This document shows positions 7,994-16,611 of a stretch of DNA of 28,972 nucleotides, piece by piece (position 1 is the stretch's first letter; every line of letters starts with the position of its first letter). Below the pieces are notes generated by a model. It searched no databases, was not told the DNA's origin, and worked only from the letters and a program-made list of their open reading frames with translations. The DNA lies in the NCBI GenBank assembly GCA_002339265.1, contig DDKG01000135.1:1-28972 (forward strand). The letters run 5' to 3'. The stretch comes from Massilia sp. UBA2604. GTDB taxonomy: Bacteria > Pseudomonadota > Gammaproteobacteria > Burkholderiales > Burkholderiaceae_D. A program made the position numbers and the translations under genes.

Positions 7994-9667
7994 ATGACCC
8001 TGAACCAGATCGCCCGCAGGCTGGCGCCGTTTTGCCTGCTGCTGGCCAGCGCGGGCGCGGCAGCGGCCGACCCCGAGCTGCCGCGCCTCGTCGAAAAGGA
8101 TGGCCGCCACGCCCTGATGGTCGATGGCGCGCCATTCCTGATGCTGGCGGGCCAGGCCCACAATTCCAGCAACTATCCGGGCGCCTTGCCCAAGGTCTGG
8201 GCCGCGCTCAAGGATGCGCATGCGAATACCCTCGAGATGCCGATTGCCTGGGAACAGGTGGAGCCGAAGGAAGGGGAGTTCGACTTCAGCTTCCTCGACG
8301 CCCTCGTTTCGCAGGCGCGTGAAAACGATATCAGGCTCGTCATCGTCTGGTTCGGCACCTGGAAGAACACGGGCCCGGGCTATCTGCCGGAATGGGTCAA
8401 GTTCGACAATGCGCGCTTCCCGCGCATGAAGGACAAGGACGGCAAGACGGTCTACAGCCACTCGCCGTTCGGCGAACAGACGCTGGCGCTCGATCGCCGC
8501 GCCTTTGTGAAGATGATGGAGCACATCAAGCGGATCGACAGCGCCCACCGCACCGTGATCATGGTGCAGGTCGAGAACGAGGTCGGCACCTACGGCGTGC
8601 CGCGCGATCATGGCGAGCGCGCCGAGGCGGCATTCAGGCAACCGGTGCCGGCTGCGGTGCTGGCGCGCCAGAAGCCGAAGGTGGCGGGCGTGACCCAGGG
8701 AAGCTGGCGCCAGGTGTACGGCGACTACGCCGACCAGTACTTCCATTCCTGGGCCATCGCCAGCTATATCGAGTCGATCGCCGCGGCCGGCCGCGCGGTG
8801 TACGACCTGCCGATGTTCGTCAACGCCGCGCTGCGCGAGCCTTCGCTCGACGGCAAGCCGGCGGCGCCGTGGAAATCCAACTTCGCCAGCGGCGGCCCGA
8901 CCTGGGACGTGATCGACATCTACAAGGCGGCAGCGCCGCACATCGACCTGGCCGCGCCCGACATCTATATGCCGGAATCGAACAAGGTGACGGCGGTGCT
9001 GAAGTCCTACCAGCGTCCCGACAATGCGCTGATGGTGCCCGAGATGGGCAATGCGGCTGGCTATGCGCGCTATGTGTACCAGATCCTCGGCATGGGGGCG
9101 CTGGGCGTGGCGCCGTTCGGTCTCGACTACTTCGACTACAGCAACTACCCGCTGGGTTCCAAATATACCGACCGCCGCATGATCGCGCCCTTCGCCACCG
9201 TGTATGGCGTGTTCGCGCCGATGCAGCGCCAGTGGGCGCGCTGGGCCTTCGAGGGCCGCACCCACGGCGTGGCCGAGGGCGACGACCGCGCGCCGCAGAC
9301 GCTGGCGCTGAAGGGCTGGAAGGCGACCGTGTCGTTCCGCGAATTCCAGTTCGGCGAACGTCAGTACCTGAAGGACAAGAGCGAATACAAGGAAGGCACC
9401 GAGAAGCCCGGCGGCGGCGTCGCCTTCGCCCAGGTCGGGGAAAACGAGTTCGTGCTCGTCGGCCAGCAGGCGCGGGTCAAGTTCGCCGGCGATGGCCCGA
9501 ATGCGGGCAAGCCCTCGCTGCTGGCGCGGGTGGAGGAGGGCCGTTTCGACGCCCATGGCCGCTGGGTCATGGAGCGCAACTGGAATGGCGACCAGACCGA
9601 CTATGGCCTGAACCTGCCGGCGACGCCGGTGGTGCTGAAGGTCAGGCTCGGGACGTACCAGGAATAA
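7994..9667 (+). CDS. GH35 beta-galactosidase (xyloglucan side chains)
   Basis: This 557-residue protein is a GH35 enzyme that removes beta-1,2-linked galactose from xyloglucan oligosaccharides. A signal peptide ends near Ala25 (LLLASAGAAAADPE). The TIM barrel follows (LMVDGAPFLMLAGQAHNSSNYPG). The acid/base glutamate lies in VQVENEVGTYG (Glu196) and the nucleophile in VPEMGNAAG (Glu350). The C-terminal about 180 residues resemble the domain found in short bacterial GH35 enzymes such as Cellvibrio japonicus Bgl35A, whose size and locus neighbours (GH31, GH95, receptor) it shares. AAGGAG (7979-7984) sits nine bases before the ATG. The gene is 40 bases after GH95 and 26 bases before GH31, so all are likely on one mRNA. 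Family assignment is firm; xyloglucan specificity follows from neighbours and the resemblance to Bgl35A. Confidence 0.88.
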   Translation: MTLNQIARRLAPFCLLLASAGAAAADPELPRLVEKDGRHALMVDGAPFLMLAGQAHNSSNYPGALPKVWAALKDAHANTLEMPIAWEQVEPKEGEFDFSFLDALVSQARENDIRLVIVWFGTWKNTGPGYLPEWVKFDNARFPRMKDKDGKTVYSHSPFGEQTLALDRRAFVKMMEHIKRIDSAHRTVIMVQVENEVGTYGVPRDHGERAEAAFRQPVPAAVLARQKPKVAGVTQGSWRQVYGDYADQYFHSWAIASYIESIAAAGRAVYDLPMFVNAALREPSLDGKPAAPWKSNFASGGPTWDVIDIYKAAAPHIDLAAPDIYMPESNKVTAVLKSYQRPDNALMVPEMGNAAGYARYVYQILGMGALGVAPFGLDYFDYSNYPLGSKYTDRRMIAPFATVYGVFAPMQRQWARWAFEGRTHGVAEGDDRAPQTLALKGWKATVSFREFQFGERQYLKDKSEYKEGTEKPGGGVAFAQVGENEFVLVGQQARVKFAGDGPNAGKPSLLARVEEGRFDAHGRWVMERNWNGDQTDYGLNLPATPVVLKVRLGTYQE

Positions 9668-9693
9668 CAATGATGAAGACAGGAGATCGACAA

Positions 9694-12576
9694 ATGCGTA
9701 TGCGTATGAGACAGACCCAGGTAGCAGCCGCGGTGCTGTTCTTGACTTCCGGGCTCCAGGCCCATGCGGGCACTTTCCAGCAGACCGCTACCGGCATCGA
9801 GGTCAGGCCCGACAGCGGCGCCAAGGTGGTGCGGCTGAACCTCATGAGCGACAACATCATCCAGGTCGTGAAGCTAGCCCAGGAGAACAAGACGCTCACG
9901 CCCTCGCTGATGACGGTGGCGGCGCCGTGCGCCGACAAGTGCACGTTCACGGTGGCGCCGGGCAAGGACGCGGTGCAGCTCAAGGCCGCGAAGATCGCGG
10001 CCACCGTCTCGCTCAAGGACGGCCAGGTCGAGTTCTTCGACGCCGCCGGCAAGCGCTTCCTGGCCCAGGCGTCCGAATCGATGAAGCCGGTCGACGTCGG
10101 CGGCAAGCCCTTCCTGGCGATCAAGCAGGGCTTCAACCACGGCACCAAGGACGCCTATTATGGCCTGGGCCAGCACCAGAACAACCAGATGAACTACAAC
10201 GGCGAAGACGTGCTGCTGGCCCAGCACAATATGATCGCCGCCGTGCCATTCGTCGTGTCCGACAAGGGTTACGGCCTCCTGTGGGACAACAACTCGATCT
10301 CGCGCTTCGGTGACGCCACGCCCTACGACCACATGTCGCGCGACCTGGTCTTGCGCGGTGCGGACGGCAAGCAGGCCGGCCTGACTGCGCGCTACTACGT
10401 CGACGGCAAGCTGGTGCTGACGCGCCAGGAAAAGGACATCGACTACCAGTACCTGAAGGACGTCGACGAGAACTGGCCCAAGGAGCTCAAACCCGCCAAA
10501 GACCTGAAGAACGTGCGCGTGGTGTGGGAAGGCACGATGAGCAGCGACAAGCCGGGCGTGCACAAGATGCAGCTGTATTCGTCGGACTACGCCAAGCTGA
10601 CGGTGGACGGCAAGGAAGTGATGGACGTGTGGCGCATGGGCTGGAACCCGTGGTACCACAACTTCGAAGTGAAGTTCGAGAAGAACAAGCCGGTCAAGCT
10701 GCACCTGGAGTGGAAGCCGTCGGGCGGCATGGTGGCCATTACCCACAATAATCCGCTGCCAGCGCCGGAACGCCATTCGCTGACCATGTCGTCCGAGATC
10801 GCCGAGGCGATCAACTACCACGTGATCAGCGCCGACAGCATGGACGGCGCGATCGCCGGCTACCGCCACCTGACCGGCCAGGCGCCGATGATGCCGAAAT
10901 GGGCTTATGGCTTCTGGCAGTCGCGCCAGCGCTACGAGACCCAGCAGCAGCTGCTCGACGCCCTGGGCGAATACCGCAAGCGCGGCTGGCCGCTCGATAA
11001 CATCGTGCAGGACTGGTTCTACTGGCCCGAGGATGGCTGGGGCTCGCACGACTTCGACAAGACCCGTTTCCCGGATCCGAAGGGGATGGTCGACGCGGTG
11101 CACAAGCAGAACGCGCGCATCATGCTGTCGGTGTGGGGCAAGTTCTACGCCAATACCGACAACTACAAGGAATTCGCGTCCAAAGGGTATATGTGGACCA
11201 AGAACGTCGAGAACGGCTCGCGCGACTGGGTCGGCAAGGGTTACCTCAACAGCCACTACGACCCGTACACCAAGGAAGCGCGCGATATCTACTATCGCCA
11301 GATGAAGACCAAGCTGGTCGACCTGGGCTTCGACGCCTGGTGGATGGACAATACCGAGCCGGACGTGCTGTCCAACAGCCGCCTGGAAGACTTCAAGGAG
11401 CTGATCGGACCGACCGTCTACGGCGCCGGCGAGATCACCTTCAATCCCTACAGCCTGGTGAGCACGGGCGCGATGATCGATGGCCTCAAGCGCGACCAGC
11501 CCGACAAGCGCCAGTTCATCCTGTCGCGCTCCGGCTTCGCCGGGATCCAGCGCAATGCGGTGGCGGTGTGGAGCGGCGACACGGTCGGACGCTGGAACAA
11601 CCTCTACGACCAGATCGCGTCGGGCACGAATATGTCGATGTCGGGCGTCCCCAACTGGACCCACGACATCGGCGGCTACGCCCAGGAAGTACGGTTCCAG
11701 ACCGGCGACGTCGGCTCGGCCCAGGAAAACCGCGTCACCAGCCGCGCCAAGGCCAATCCGGAAGACATGGAAGAGTGGCGCGAGCTGAACCACCGCTGGT
11801 TCCAGTTCGGCGCCTTCACGCCGCTGTTCCGTTCCCACGGCGAAGTGGTCAAGCGCGAGATCTACAACATCTCCGCCGGCGACGACGCCATGCGCGACAA
11901 TATGGTGTGGTGGCTGAAGCTGCGCTATCGCCTGATGCCGTACATTTACACCGTGGCGTCCGACACCCACTACCGCTCGGGCACCATGATGCGCGGGCTG
12001 GCGATGGACTTCCCGAACGACGACAAGGCGAAGAACGTCAAGGACCAGTACATGTTCGGCCCCTCCTTCCTGGTGGCGCCGGTCTACGAGTACAAGGCGC
12101 GCCAGCGCCAGGTCTACCTGCCGGCCGGCGCCGACTGGTACGACTTCCACACCGGCGAGCGTCACCAGGGCGGCGCGACCCGCACCATCCAGGCCCCCCG
12201 CGAGCGCATGCCGCTGTTCGTCAAGGCCGGCTCGGTGATCACCACCGGTCCGGTGACCCAGTACGTCGACGAGAAACCGGATGCGCCGGTGACCGTGTTC
12301 GTGTACGCCGGTGCCAACGGCATCGCGACCCTGTACGAGGACGACGGCGTGACCAATGCCTACCAGCGCGGCGAAGCCAGCCGCATCCCGATCAGCTACG
12401 ACGACAAGGCCGGCGTGGTGCAGATCGGCGAGCGCGCGGGCCGCTACAAGGGCATGGTCGAGAAGCGCGAGTTCAGGGTGCGCCTGATCAAGCCGGGCGT
12501 GTCGACCGCCGCCGATATGGATGCATCGGACAAGTCGGTCGTCTATGACGGCAAGCCGGTAAGCATCAAGCTGTAG
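9694..12576 (+). CDS. GH31 alpha-xylosidase with PA14 insert
   Basis: This 960-residue exported GH31 enzyme should release non-reducing-end alpha-xylose from xyloglucan oligosaccharides. A signal peptide ends at AHA (residues 23-25). After the N-terminal beta-sandwich, a PA14 domain is inserted at about residues 240-350 (VWEGTMSSDKPGVHKMQLYSS, then KLTVDGKEV). The barrel follows: nucleophile Asp552 in WWMDNTEPDV, acid/base Asp629 in VWSGDTVGRW, then the SMSGVPNWTHDIGG segment. A PA14 insert at this place is known from Cellvibrio japonicus Xyl31A, a xyloglucan alpha-xylosidase, which favours that activity over alpha-glucosidase. The ATG at 9694 is chosen because AGGAG (9681-9685) is eight bases upstream and the signal peptide starts there; two in-frame ATGs at 9670 and 9673 lack a good ribosome site. 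It is followed by a strong terminator-like hairpin. Confidence 0.9.
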   Translation: MRMRMRQTQVAAAVLFLTSGLQAHAGTFQQTATGIEVRPDSGAKVVRLNLMSDNIIQVVKLAQENKTLTPSLMTVAAPCADKCTFTVAPGKDAVQLKAAKIAATVSLKDGQVEFFDAAGKRFLAQASESMKPVDVGGKPFLAIKQGFNHGTKDAYYGLGQHQNNQMNYNGEDVLLAQHNMIAAVPFVVSDKGYGLLWDNNSISRFGDATPYDHMSRDLVLRGADGKQAGLTARYYVDGKLVLTRQEKDIDYQYLKDVDENWPKELKPAKDLKNVRVVWEGTMSSDKPGVHKMQLYSSDYAKLTVDGKEVMDVWRMGWNPWYHNFEVKFEKNKPVKLHLEWKPSGGMVAITHNNPLPAPERHSLTMSSEIAEAINYHVISADSMDGAIAGYRHLTGQAPMMPKWAYGFWQSRQRYETQQQLLDALGEYRKRGWPLDNIVQDWFYWPEDGWGSHDFDKTRFPDPKGMVDAVHKQNARIMLSVWGKFYANTDNYKEFASKGYMWTKNVENGSRDWVGKGYLNSHYDPYTKEARDIYYRQMKTKLVDLGFDAWWMDNTEPDVLSNSRLEDFKELIGPTVYGAGEITFNPYSLVSTGAMIDGLKRDQPDKRQFILSRSGFAGIQRNAVAVWSGDTVGRWNNLYDQIASGTNMSMSGVPNWTHDIGGYAQEVRFQTGDVGSAQENRVTSRAKANPEDMEEWRELNHRWFQFGAFTPLFRSHGEVVKREIYNISAGDDAMRDNMVWWLKLRYRLMPYIYTVASDTHYRSGTMMRGLAMDFPNDDKAKNVKDQYMFGPSFLVAPVYEYKARQRQVYLPAGADWYDFHTGERHQGGATRTIQAPRERMPLFVKAGSVITTGPVTQYVDEKPDAPVTVFVYAGANGIATLYEDDGVTNAYQRGEASRIPISYDDKAGVVQIGERAGRYKGMVEKREFRVRLIKPGVSTAADMDASDKSVVYDGKPVSIKL

Positions 12577-12581
12577 CCATG

Positions 12582-12611
12582 GGCCGGGCGCGTTCGCGTG
12601 CCCGGCCTTTT
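12582..12611 (+). terminator. Strong intrinsic terminator/attenuator with UUCG tetraloop
   Basis: GGCCGGGCGCG and CGTGCCCGGCC form an 11-bp stem with one G-U pair, closed by a TTCG tetraloop and followed by TTTT. It begins 5 bases after the GH31 stop and ends 12 bases before the CE2-type start, so it should end most transcripts of the GH74-GH31 operon, with the esterase transcribed by read-through or from a promoter inside GH31. Confidence 0.8.
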
Positions 12612-12623
12612 CGATTGAAAGCC

Positions 12624-13715
12624 ATGAGAATCTTCTCCTACGCCGCATGCCTGGTCCTGGCCTGCTTGCTCTCCCTGGCGCCTGCGCCTGCGCATGCGAT
12701 CGAAACGGTCGCGCCCGACCATGAGCACCTGCAGTACACGGGCCGCATCGATTTCAGCGACCGCCGCGCGCCGGTACTGAGCTGGCCCGGCACGTCGGTA
12801 GCCGCCACCTTCACCGGCACCTCGCTGGCCATCGTCCTCGACGACCAGCACGGCAAGAATTACTACAACGTCTTCCTCGATGGCGACACGGAGCGGCCGG
12901 TCATCCTGCAGCTCGACAAGGGGAAGAAAAGCTACCTGGTCGCTAACGGCCTGGCGCCCGGCCGCCACCGAGTGCTGCTGACCAAGCGCACCGAAGGCGA
13001 GGAGGGCGCCACCGTCTTCCTCGGCCTGGCGCTGGACGACAAGGCGGGCCTGGCGCCGCCGCCGGAAAGGCCAGGCCGCCGGATCGAATTCTTTGGCGAC
13101 TCCATCACCAGCGGCATGGGCAACGAGGCGCCCGATGATGGCGAGGACCACCACGGCAAGGACAAGAACAACTACCGCTCCTACGCCGCGATCGCCGCGC
13201 GCCAACTCGGCGCCGAGGCGCATTTCACCTCGCAGGGCGGCATCGGCATCATGATCAGCTGGTTTCCGTTCACAATGCCGGATTTCTACGATCAGCTCAG
13301 CGCGGTCGGCAACAACGACAGCCGCTGGGATTTTGCACGCTGGACGCCGGACGTGGTCGTGGTGAACCTGATGCAGAACGACAGCTGGCTGATCGGCCGC
13401 GACCGCAAGCTGCAGCCCGAGCCCAATGCCGCGCAGCGGATCGCGGCCTACCAGGCCTTCATGGCGCGCGTCAGGTCCCTGTACCCGAAGGCCTACATCG
13501 TCTGTGCGCTCGGCAGCATGGATGCGACGAAGGCCGGTTCGCCCTGGCCGGGCTACGTCAGCACCGCGGTGAGGAACCTGCAGGAATCCGGCGACCGGCG
13601 GATCGATACCCTGTTCTTCCCGTTCACCGGTTACGGCAAGCACCCGCGCGTGGCTCAGCACCAGGCGAACGCCGACCTGCTGACGGCCTTCGTGCGCAAG
13701 CGAATGGGGTGGTAG
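12624..13715 (+). CDS. CE2-type SGNH acetyl esterase, exported
   Basis: This 363-residue protein has a Sec signal (MRIFSYAACLVLACLLSLAPAPAHA spans residues 1-25 in outline), an N-terminal jelly-roll domain (about 28-145) and a C-terminal SGNH hydrolase domain, the order found in carbohydrate esterase family 2. The nucleophile is Ser160 in FFGDSITSG; the oxyanion residues are likely in SQGGIG and NLMQND; the catalytic histidine is His340 in GYGKHPRVAQHQ. CE2 enzymes typically remove O-acetyl groups from plant polysaccharides, so here it may deacetylate galactose on xyloglucan side chains. The open frame extends back to 12579, but that codon lies in the terminator hairpin, while 12624 starts a good signal peptide; only a weak GAAAG precedes it. 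It is the last gene of the plus-strand cluster. Activity on other acetylated glycans, such as xylan, is equally possible. Confidence 0.8.
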   Translation: MRIFSYAACLVLACLLSLAPAPAHAIETVAPDHEHLQYTGRIDFSDRRAPVLSWPGTSVAATFTGTSLAIVLDDQHGKNYYNVFLDGDTERPVILQLDKGKKSYLVANGLAPGRHRVLLTKRTEGEEGATVFLGLALDDKAGLAPPPERPGRRIEFFGDSITSGMGNEAPDDGEDHHGKDKNNYRSYAAIAARQLGAEAHFTSQGGIGIMISWFPFTMPDFYDQLSAVGNNDSRWDFARWTPDVVVVNLMQNDSWLIGRDRKLQPEPNAAQRIAAYQAFMARVRSLYPKAYIVCALGSMDATKAGSPWPGYVSTAVRNLQESGDRRIDTLFFPFTGYGKHPRVAQHQANADLLTAFVRKRMGW

Positions 13716-13726
13716 TGCCGCGCCAG

Positions 13727-13750
13727 GGGCGGTGATATCATCCCGCCCTT
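13727..13750 (+). terminator. Weak terminator-like hairpin after the CE2-type gene
   Basis: GGGCGG and CCGCCC form a 6-bp stem around TGATATCATC, itself largely self-complementary, followed by TTAG. The U-tract is poor. It starts 11 bases after the esterase stop, which is the expected place for the end of the cluster. Confidence 0.35.
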
Positions 13751-13767
13751 AGTCAAGAAAGCCGCAC

Positions 13768-14403
13768 ATGCTCATCATCACCATCAAGCAGGGCAAGGAA
13801 CAATCGATCCTTGCCGGCGATCCCTGGATCTACCAGTCAGCCATCGAGAAAGTCGACGGCAAGCCGCACGAGCGCAACAAGATCGGCGCGACCGCCATCG
13901 TGCAATCGTCGTCGCGCCGCTTCCTGGCGCGCGCCGCCTACAACGCCAAATCCCAGATCGCGGCCCGCGTCTGGACCTTGCGCGAGGACGAAGCGGTCGA
14001 CCATGCGCTGATCAAGCGCCGGGTGCAGGCTGCGGTCGAGCGCCGTCTCGAGACCTGGCGCGCGGTGGGGCCGGATGCATTGGTCCAGCTGGTCGATGGG
14101 GACAAGGATGGCCTGTCCGGCCTGGTGGTGCAGGGCTACGGCGGCCCGGACGGCTACCTGGTCTGCCAGTTCAACGCCGGCGGCGTCGACCTGTGGAAGG
14201 TGCCGGTGGTGCAGGCGCTGCGGGCGGCCACCGGCTGCCCGAACGTCTACGAGCGCTGCGACGCGCTGGTGCGCAAGGCCGAAGGATTGCCGTTCGCGCC
14301 GGGCGCCCTGGCTGGCGAGGAGCCGCCGCAACGCCTGATGGTGCGCACCCGCGACAGCATGGCGCCGATGGATATCCGCACCGGCTTCACCTACCCGCGC
14401 TGA
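13768..14403 (+). CDS. Truncated RlmI-like protein (PUA/EEHD part only)
   Basis: The 211 residues align by eye with the N-terminal half of RlmI, the 23S rRNA m5C1962 methyltransferase: IKQGKEQSILAGDPWIYQSAI corresponds to the PUA start; FLARAAYNAKSQIAARVWT, VDGDKDGLSGLVVQGYG and YERCDALVRKAEGL follow in the same order. Full-length RlmI is about 396 residues; here the frame ends just after the GEEPP segment with a short unmatched tail (DIRTGFTYPR), and the SAM-binding methyltransferase domain with its Cys-containing motifs is absent. The next DNA holds another gene on the opposite strand, so no detached domain follows. Methylation is therefore unlikely. It may be a decaying partial copy, or a stand-alone RNA-binding remnant that is still expressed. 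The ribosome site is weak (AAGAAAG). It has no evident link to the sugar genes. Confidence 0.7.
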   Translation: MLIITIKQGKEQSILAGDPWIYQSAIEKVDGKPHERNKIGATAIVQSSSRRFLARAAYNAKSQIAARVWTLREDEAVDHALIKRRVQAAVERRLETWRAVGPDALVQLVDGDKDGLSGLVVQGYGGPDGYLVCQFNAGGVDLWKVPVVQALRAATGCPNVYERCDALVRKAEGLPFAPGALAGEEPPQRLMVRTRDSMAPMDIRTGFTYPR

Positions 14404-14410
14404 ACCGGGT

Positions 14411-14608
14411 TCAGGCCAGCGCTTCCTTCGCCGCTTCTTCTGGCGTCAGCCCATCGTAGAACTGGTCGGTGAACCACTCGATCTGTTCTTCGATGTGGTC
14501 CTGGGCCTGCTTGACGGTGGCGCCGCCGGCGACCAGGAATCCCTCTACCTCGATGCACCAGTGGATCAGCGCCAGCGTTTCCTCGTCCAACTCTTCTTTC
14601 TTGGCCAT
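14411..14608 (-). CDS. Small acidic conserved-looking protein, unknown function
   Basis: A 65-residue acidic protein (MAKKEELDEETLALIHWC to PEEAAKEALA) ends 7 bases from the convergent RlmI-like gene. The ATG at 14608 is preceded by AAGGGA at a good distance, and the compact, charged, helix-prone composition (QAQDHIEEQIEWFTDQFYDG) looks like a real protein rather than random frame. The open frame continues upstream across the next gene only as an antisense shadow. I recognise no family. It has no signal peptide and should be cytoplasmic. Confidence 0.6.
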   Translation of the reverse strand: MAKKEELDEETLALIHWCIEVEGFLVAGGATVKQAQDHIEEQIEWFTDQFYDGLTPEEAAKEALA

Positions 14609-14702
14609 GCCAATCGTTCCCTTCCGTGCTGCGTGAATGGCGGATCGGACCGATCCGCGCCACCGCGATTTTAACGCAGCGCGAAGGTGGGCCGCGGAAT
14701 GA

Positions 14703-14731
14703 TTGATCGCTTGTTCAACTGAACTTATATT
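14703..14731 (+). promoter_or_regulatory. Candidate promoter of the serine hydrolase gene
   Basis: TTGATC (14703-14708), a 17-base spacer and TATATT (14726-14731) form a good sigma-70 match about 57 bases before the start codon, in an AT-rich pocket. The spacer holds an inverted repeat GTTCA-AC-TGAAC (14713-14724) that could be an operator. Confidence 0.5.
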
Positions 14732-14788
14732 ATCGGTTGCGCGCCATCCGCCACTTCCTGTCGGCCGCGCCTTTTGCTGGGGATCGCC

Positions 14789-16459
14789 ATGCCGAACCGG
14801 ATGCTCAAGCTGTGCGTGATGTTTGCAAGTGTCGTCTCGGTGGCCCAGGCTGCCACCCGGCAGGAGCGGATCGACGCGTTGTTCGCGCCCTATGCACGGC
14901 CGGACACGCCCGGCTGCGCGGTGGCGGTCAGCCGGGACGGGAAAATCGACCACGCGCGCGGCTACGGCAGCGCCAACCTGGAGACGGGCGGCGCGATCAC
15001 GCCGGCGACGACCTTCCATGCAGCTTCGCTCAACAAGCAGTTCGTCGCCTTCTCCATCCTGCTGCTGCAGCGGGATGGCAAGCTGTCGCTCGACGACGAG
15101 ATCCATCGCCATATCCCGGAATTGCCCGACTATGGCGTGCCGGTGACGCTGCGCCAGCTGATGCACCATACGAGCGGCATGCGCGAGCAGGGCCAGTTGC
15201 TGCAGCTGGCCGGCTGGCGCATCGGCGACGTCACCACCGACGAAGACCTGCTGGGCGTGATCAAGGCTCAGCGCTCGCTCAACTACCGCCCCGGCAGCGA
15301 AGTCCTGTACACCAATGCCGCCTATACGCTGCTGGGCGAGGTCGTGGTGCGCCGCACCGGCATGAGCCAGCGCGACTTCGCGCGCAGCCGCATCTTCGCG
15401 CCGCTGGGCATGAAGGATTCGTTCTTCCGCGACGACGGCAACGAACCGACCCCCGGCCGGGCGATCGGCTACAACCCGCGTGCTGGAGGCGGCTGGCAGA
15501 TCGCCACGCCGCTCGGTGGCGCCGCCAGCCTGTCGACGACCGTGGGCGACATGCTCATATGGCAGCGTAACCTGCGGGACGGACAGGTCGGCGGCCGGGA
15601 GGTGGCAGCGCTGATGCAGGTCTCGGGCGTTCTCGATAGCGGGGTGGTGCACGGCTACGGCGGCGGCCTGCGGATCGAGCGCTACCGCGGCCTGCGCACG
15701 GTATCGCACGACGGCCTGAACGGCGGCTACCGCGCCGATGCCGTAACCTTTCCCGACCACGGCCTGTCGGTGGCGGTGCTGTGCAATAACGGCTCTGCGA
15801 TCGCCTGGGAACTGAGCCGCCGCATCGCCGACGTCTATTTGGAACAGCACATGGAGCCTCTACAGCCGGCGCGCGTGGCGCTGGCGCCCGGGCAGGTCGC
15901 GAAGCTGGCCGGCCTCTACTGGTCGCCGACCACCGACGAAATGGTAAGGCTGGAACTGGTGGACGGCGCGCTGCGCCCGCGCTTTCGCCAGGAAAGCCTG
16001 CACCATATCGGCGCCGGCGCCTTCCAGCTCGGCGATGGCGTCGAGCGCTGGCGCTTCGGGGAGGACGGCAAGACGCTGAGCATCTGGGATTCGTGGCCGG
16101 TGCCGCGCGTGTTCCAGCGCCTGGCGCAGCCCGCTGTCACCGAGGGCTTGCAGCGTTACGCTGGCATCTACCGCAGCCACGATCTTGGCGCCGACTACGA
16201 GGCGCGCGTCGCCGACGGCAAGCTGACGCTGCATTTTGGCCGCAACGTGCGTGCCGCGCTGGAGCCGGCCAGCGGTGACAGGTTCTTCAGCACCAGCCTG
16301 GGCACCGTGACGTTTACGCGCGCGCCGACCGGCGAGGTGACGGGGCTCACGGTCAGCAGCCGGCGGCTGCGCCGTTTCGCCGCCGAGCGCCGGAGCAGCC
16401 CCTTCGTGGTGGCGGCGGAACCGGTCAAGCAGACAGTGCCGCTGGACCGACGCGATTAG
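14789..16459 (+). CDS. Exported serine hydrolase, class C beta-lactamase/PBP-like
   Basis: This 556-residue protein is a serine hydrolase of the beta-lactamase PF00144 group, which includes class C beta-lactamases, DD-carboxypeptidases and esterases. A signal peptide ends near VAQA (residue 21). Motifs are in order: Ser80-x-x-Lys83 in AASLNKQF, Tyr174-x-Asn176 in LYTNAAYT, and His307-Asp-Gly in SHDGLNGGY. About 150-200 further residues after the catalytic domain form a beta-rich C-terminal region with two repeats resembling lipocalin-like modules (KLAGLYWSPTTDE... and RYAGIYRSHDLGADYEARV). This architecture is common in environmental peptidases and esterases and does not by itself suggest antibiotic resistance. 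The start at 14789 has TGGGGAT just upstream; an in-frame TTG at 14774 is less likely. It appears to be a single-gene unit. Confidence 0.8.
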   Translation: MPNRMLKLCVMFASVVSVAQAATRQERIDALFAPYARPDTPGCAVAVSRDGKIDHARGYGSANLETGGAITPATTFHAASLNKQFVAFSILLLQRDGKLSLDDEIHRHIPELPDYGVPVTLRQLMHHTSGMREQGQLLQLAGWRIGDVTTDEDLLGVIKAQRSLNYRPGSEVLYTNAAYTLLGEVVVRRTGMSQRDFARSRIFAPLGMKDSFFRDDGNEPTPGRAIGYNPRAGGGWQIATPLGGAASLSTTVGDMLIWQRNLRDGQVGGREVAALMQVSGVLDSGVVHGYGGGLRIERYRGLRTVSHDGLNGGYRADAVTFPDHGLSVAVLCNNGSAIAWELSRRIADVYLEQHMEPLQPARVALAPGQVAKLAGLYWSPTTDEMVRLELVDGALRPRFRQESLHHIGAGAFQLGDGVERWRFGEDGKTLSIWDSWPVPRVFQRLAQPAVTEGLQRYAGIYRSHDLGADYEARVADGKLTLHFGRNVRAALEPASGDRFFSTSLGTVTFTRAPTGEVTGLTVSSRRLRRFAAERRSSPFVVAAEPVKQTVPLDRRD

Positions 16460-16611
16460 CGTTGCACGATTCTGACGTTGTCGCATGTCGATCTCGCTTC
16501 CTTACCGCGGGGAGGAGGCTGACCGGTGTCAGGCTTGTTACAGATATAGAATGCCGCCCGTGGTGCGCGTCATGATACCCCTTCTATCGATACGGATTCA
16601 GGGAGGTCGCG

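Noticed and set aside
8392..9693. In-frame N-terminal extension of the GH31 protein through the GH35 gene.
   Set aside because: It is a shadow of GH35; the ribosome site and signal peptide place the GH31 start at 9694.
12579..12623. Earlier start for the CE2-type esterase at 12579.
   Set aside because: The codons lie in the terminator hairpin and would add an Arg-rich stretch before the signal peptide.
14609..15850. Minus-strand extension joining the 65-aa protein to a 479-codon frame.
   Set aside because: It runs antisense through the serine hydrolase gene; the good ribosome site is at 14608.
14789..16459. Serine hydrolase as an antibiotic-resistance beta-lactamase.
   Set aside because: The SxxK, YxN and HxG motifs are shared by a wide group of peptidases and esterases, and the long C-terminal extension is unlike AmpC enzymes.
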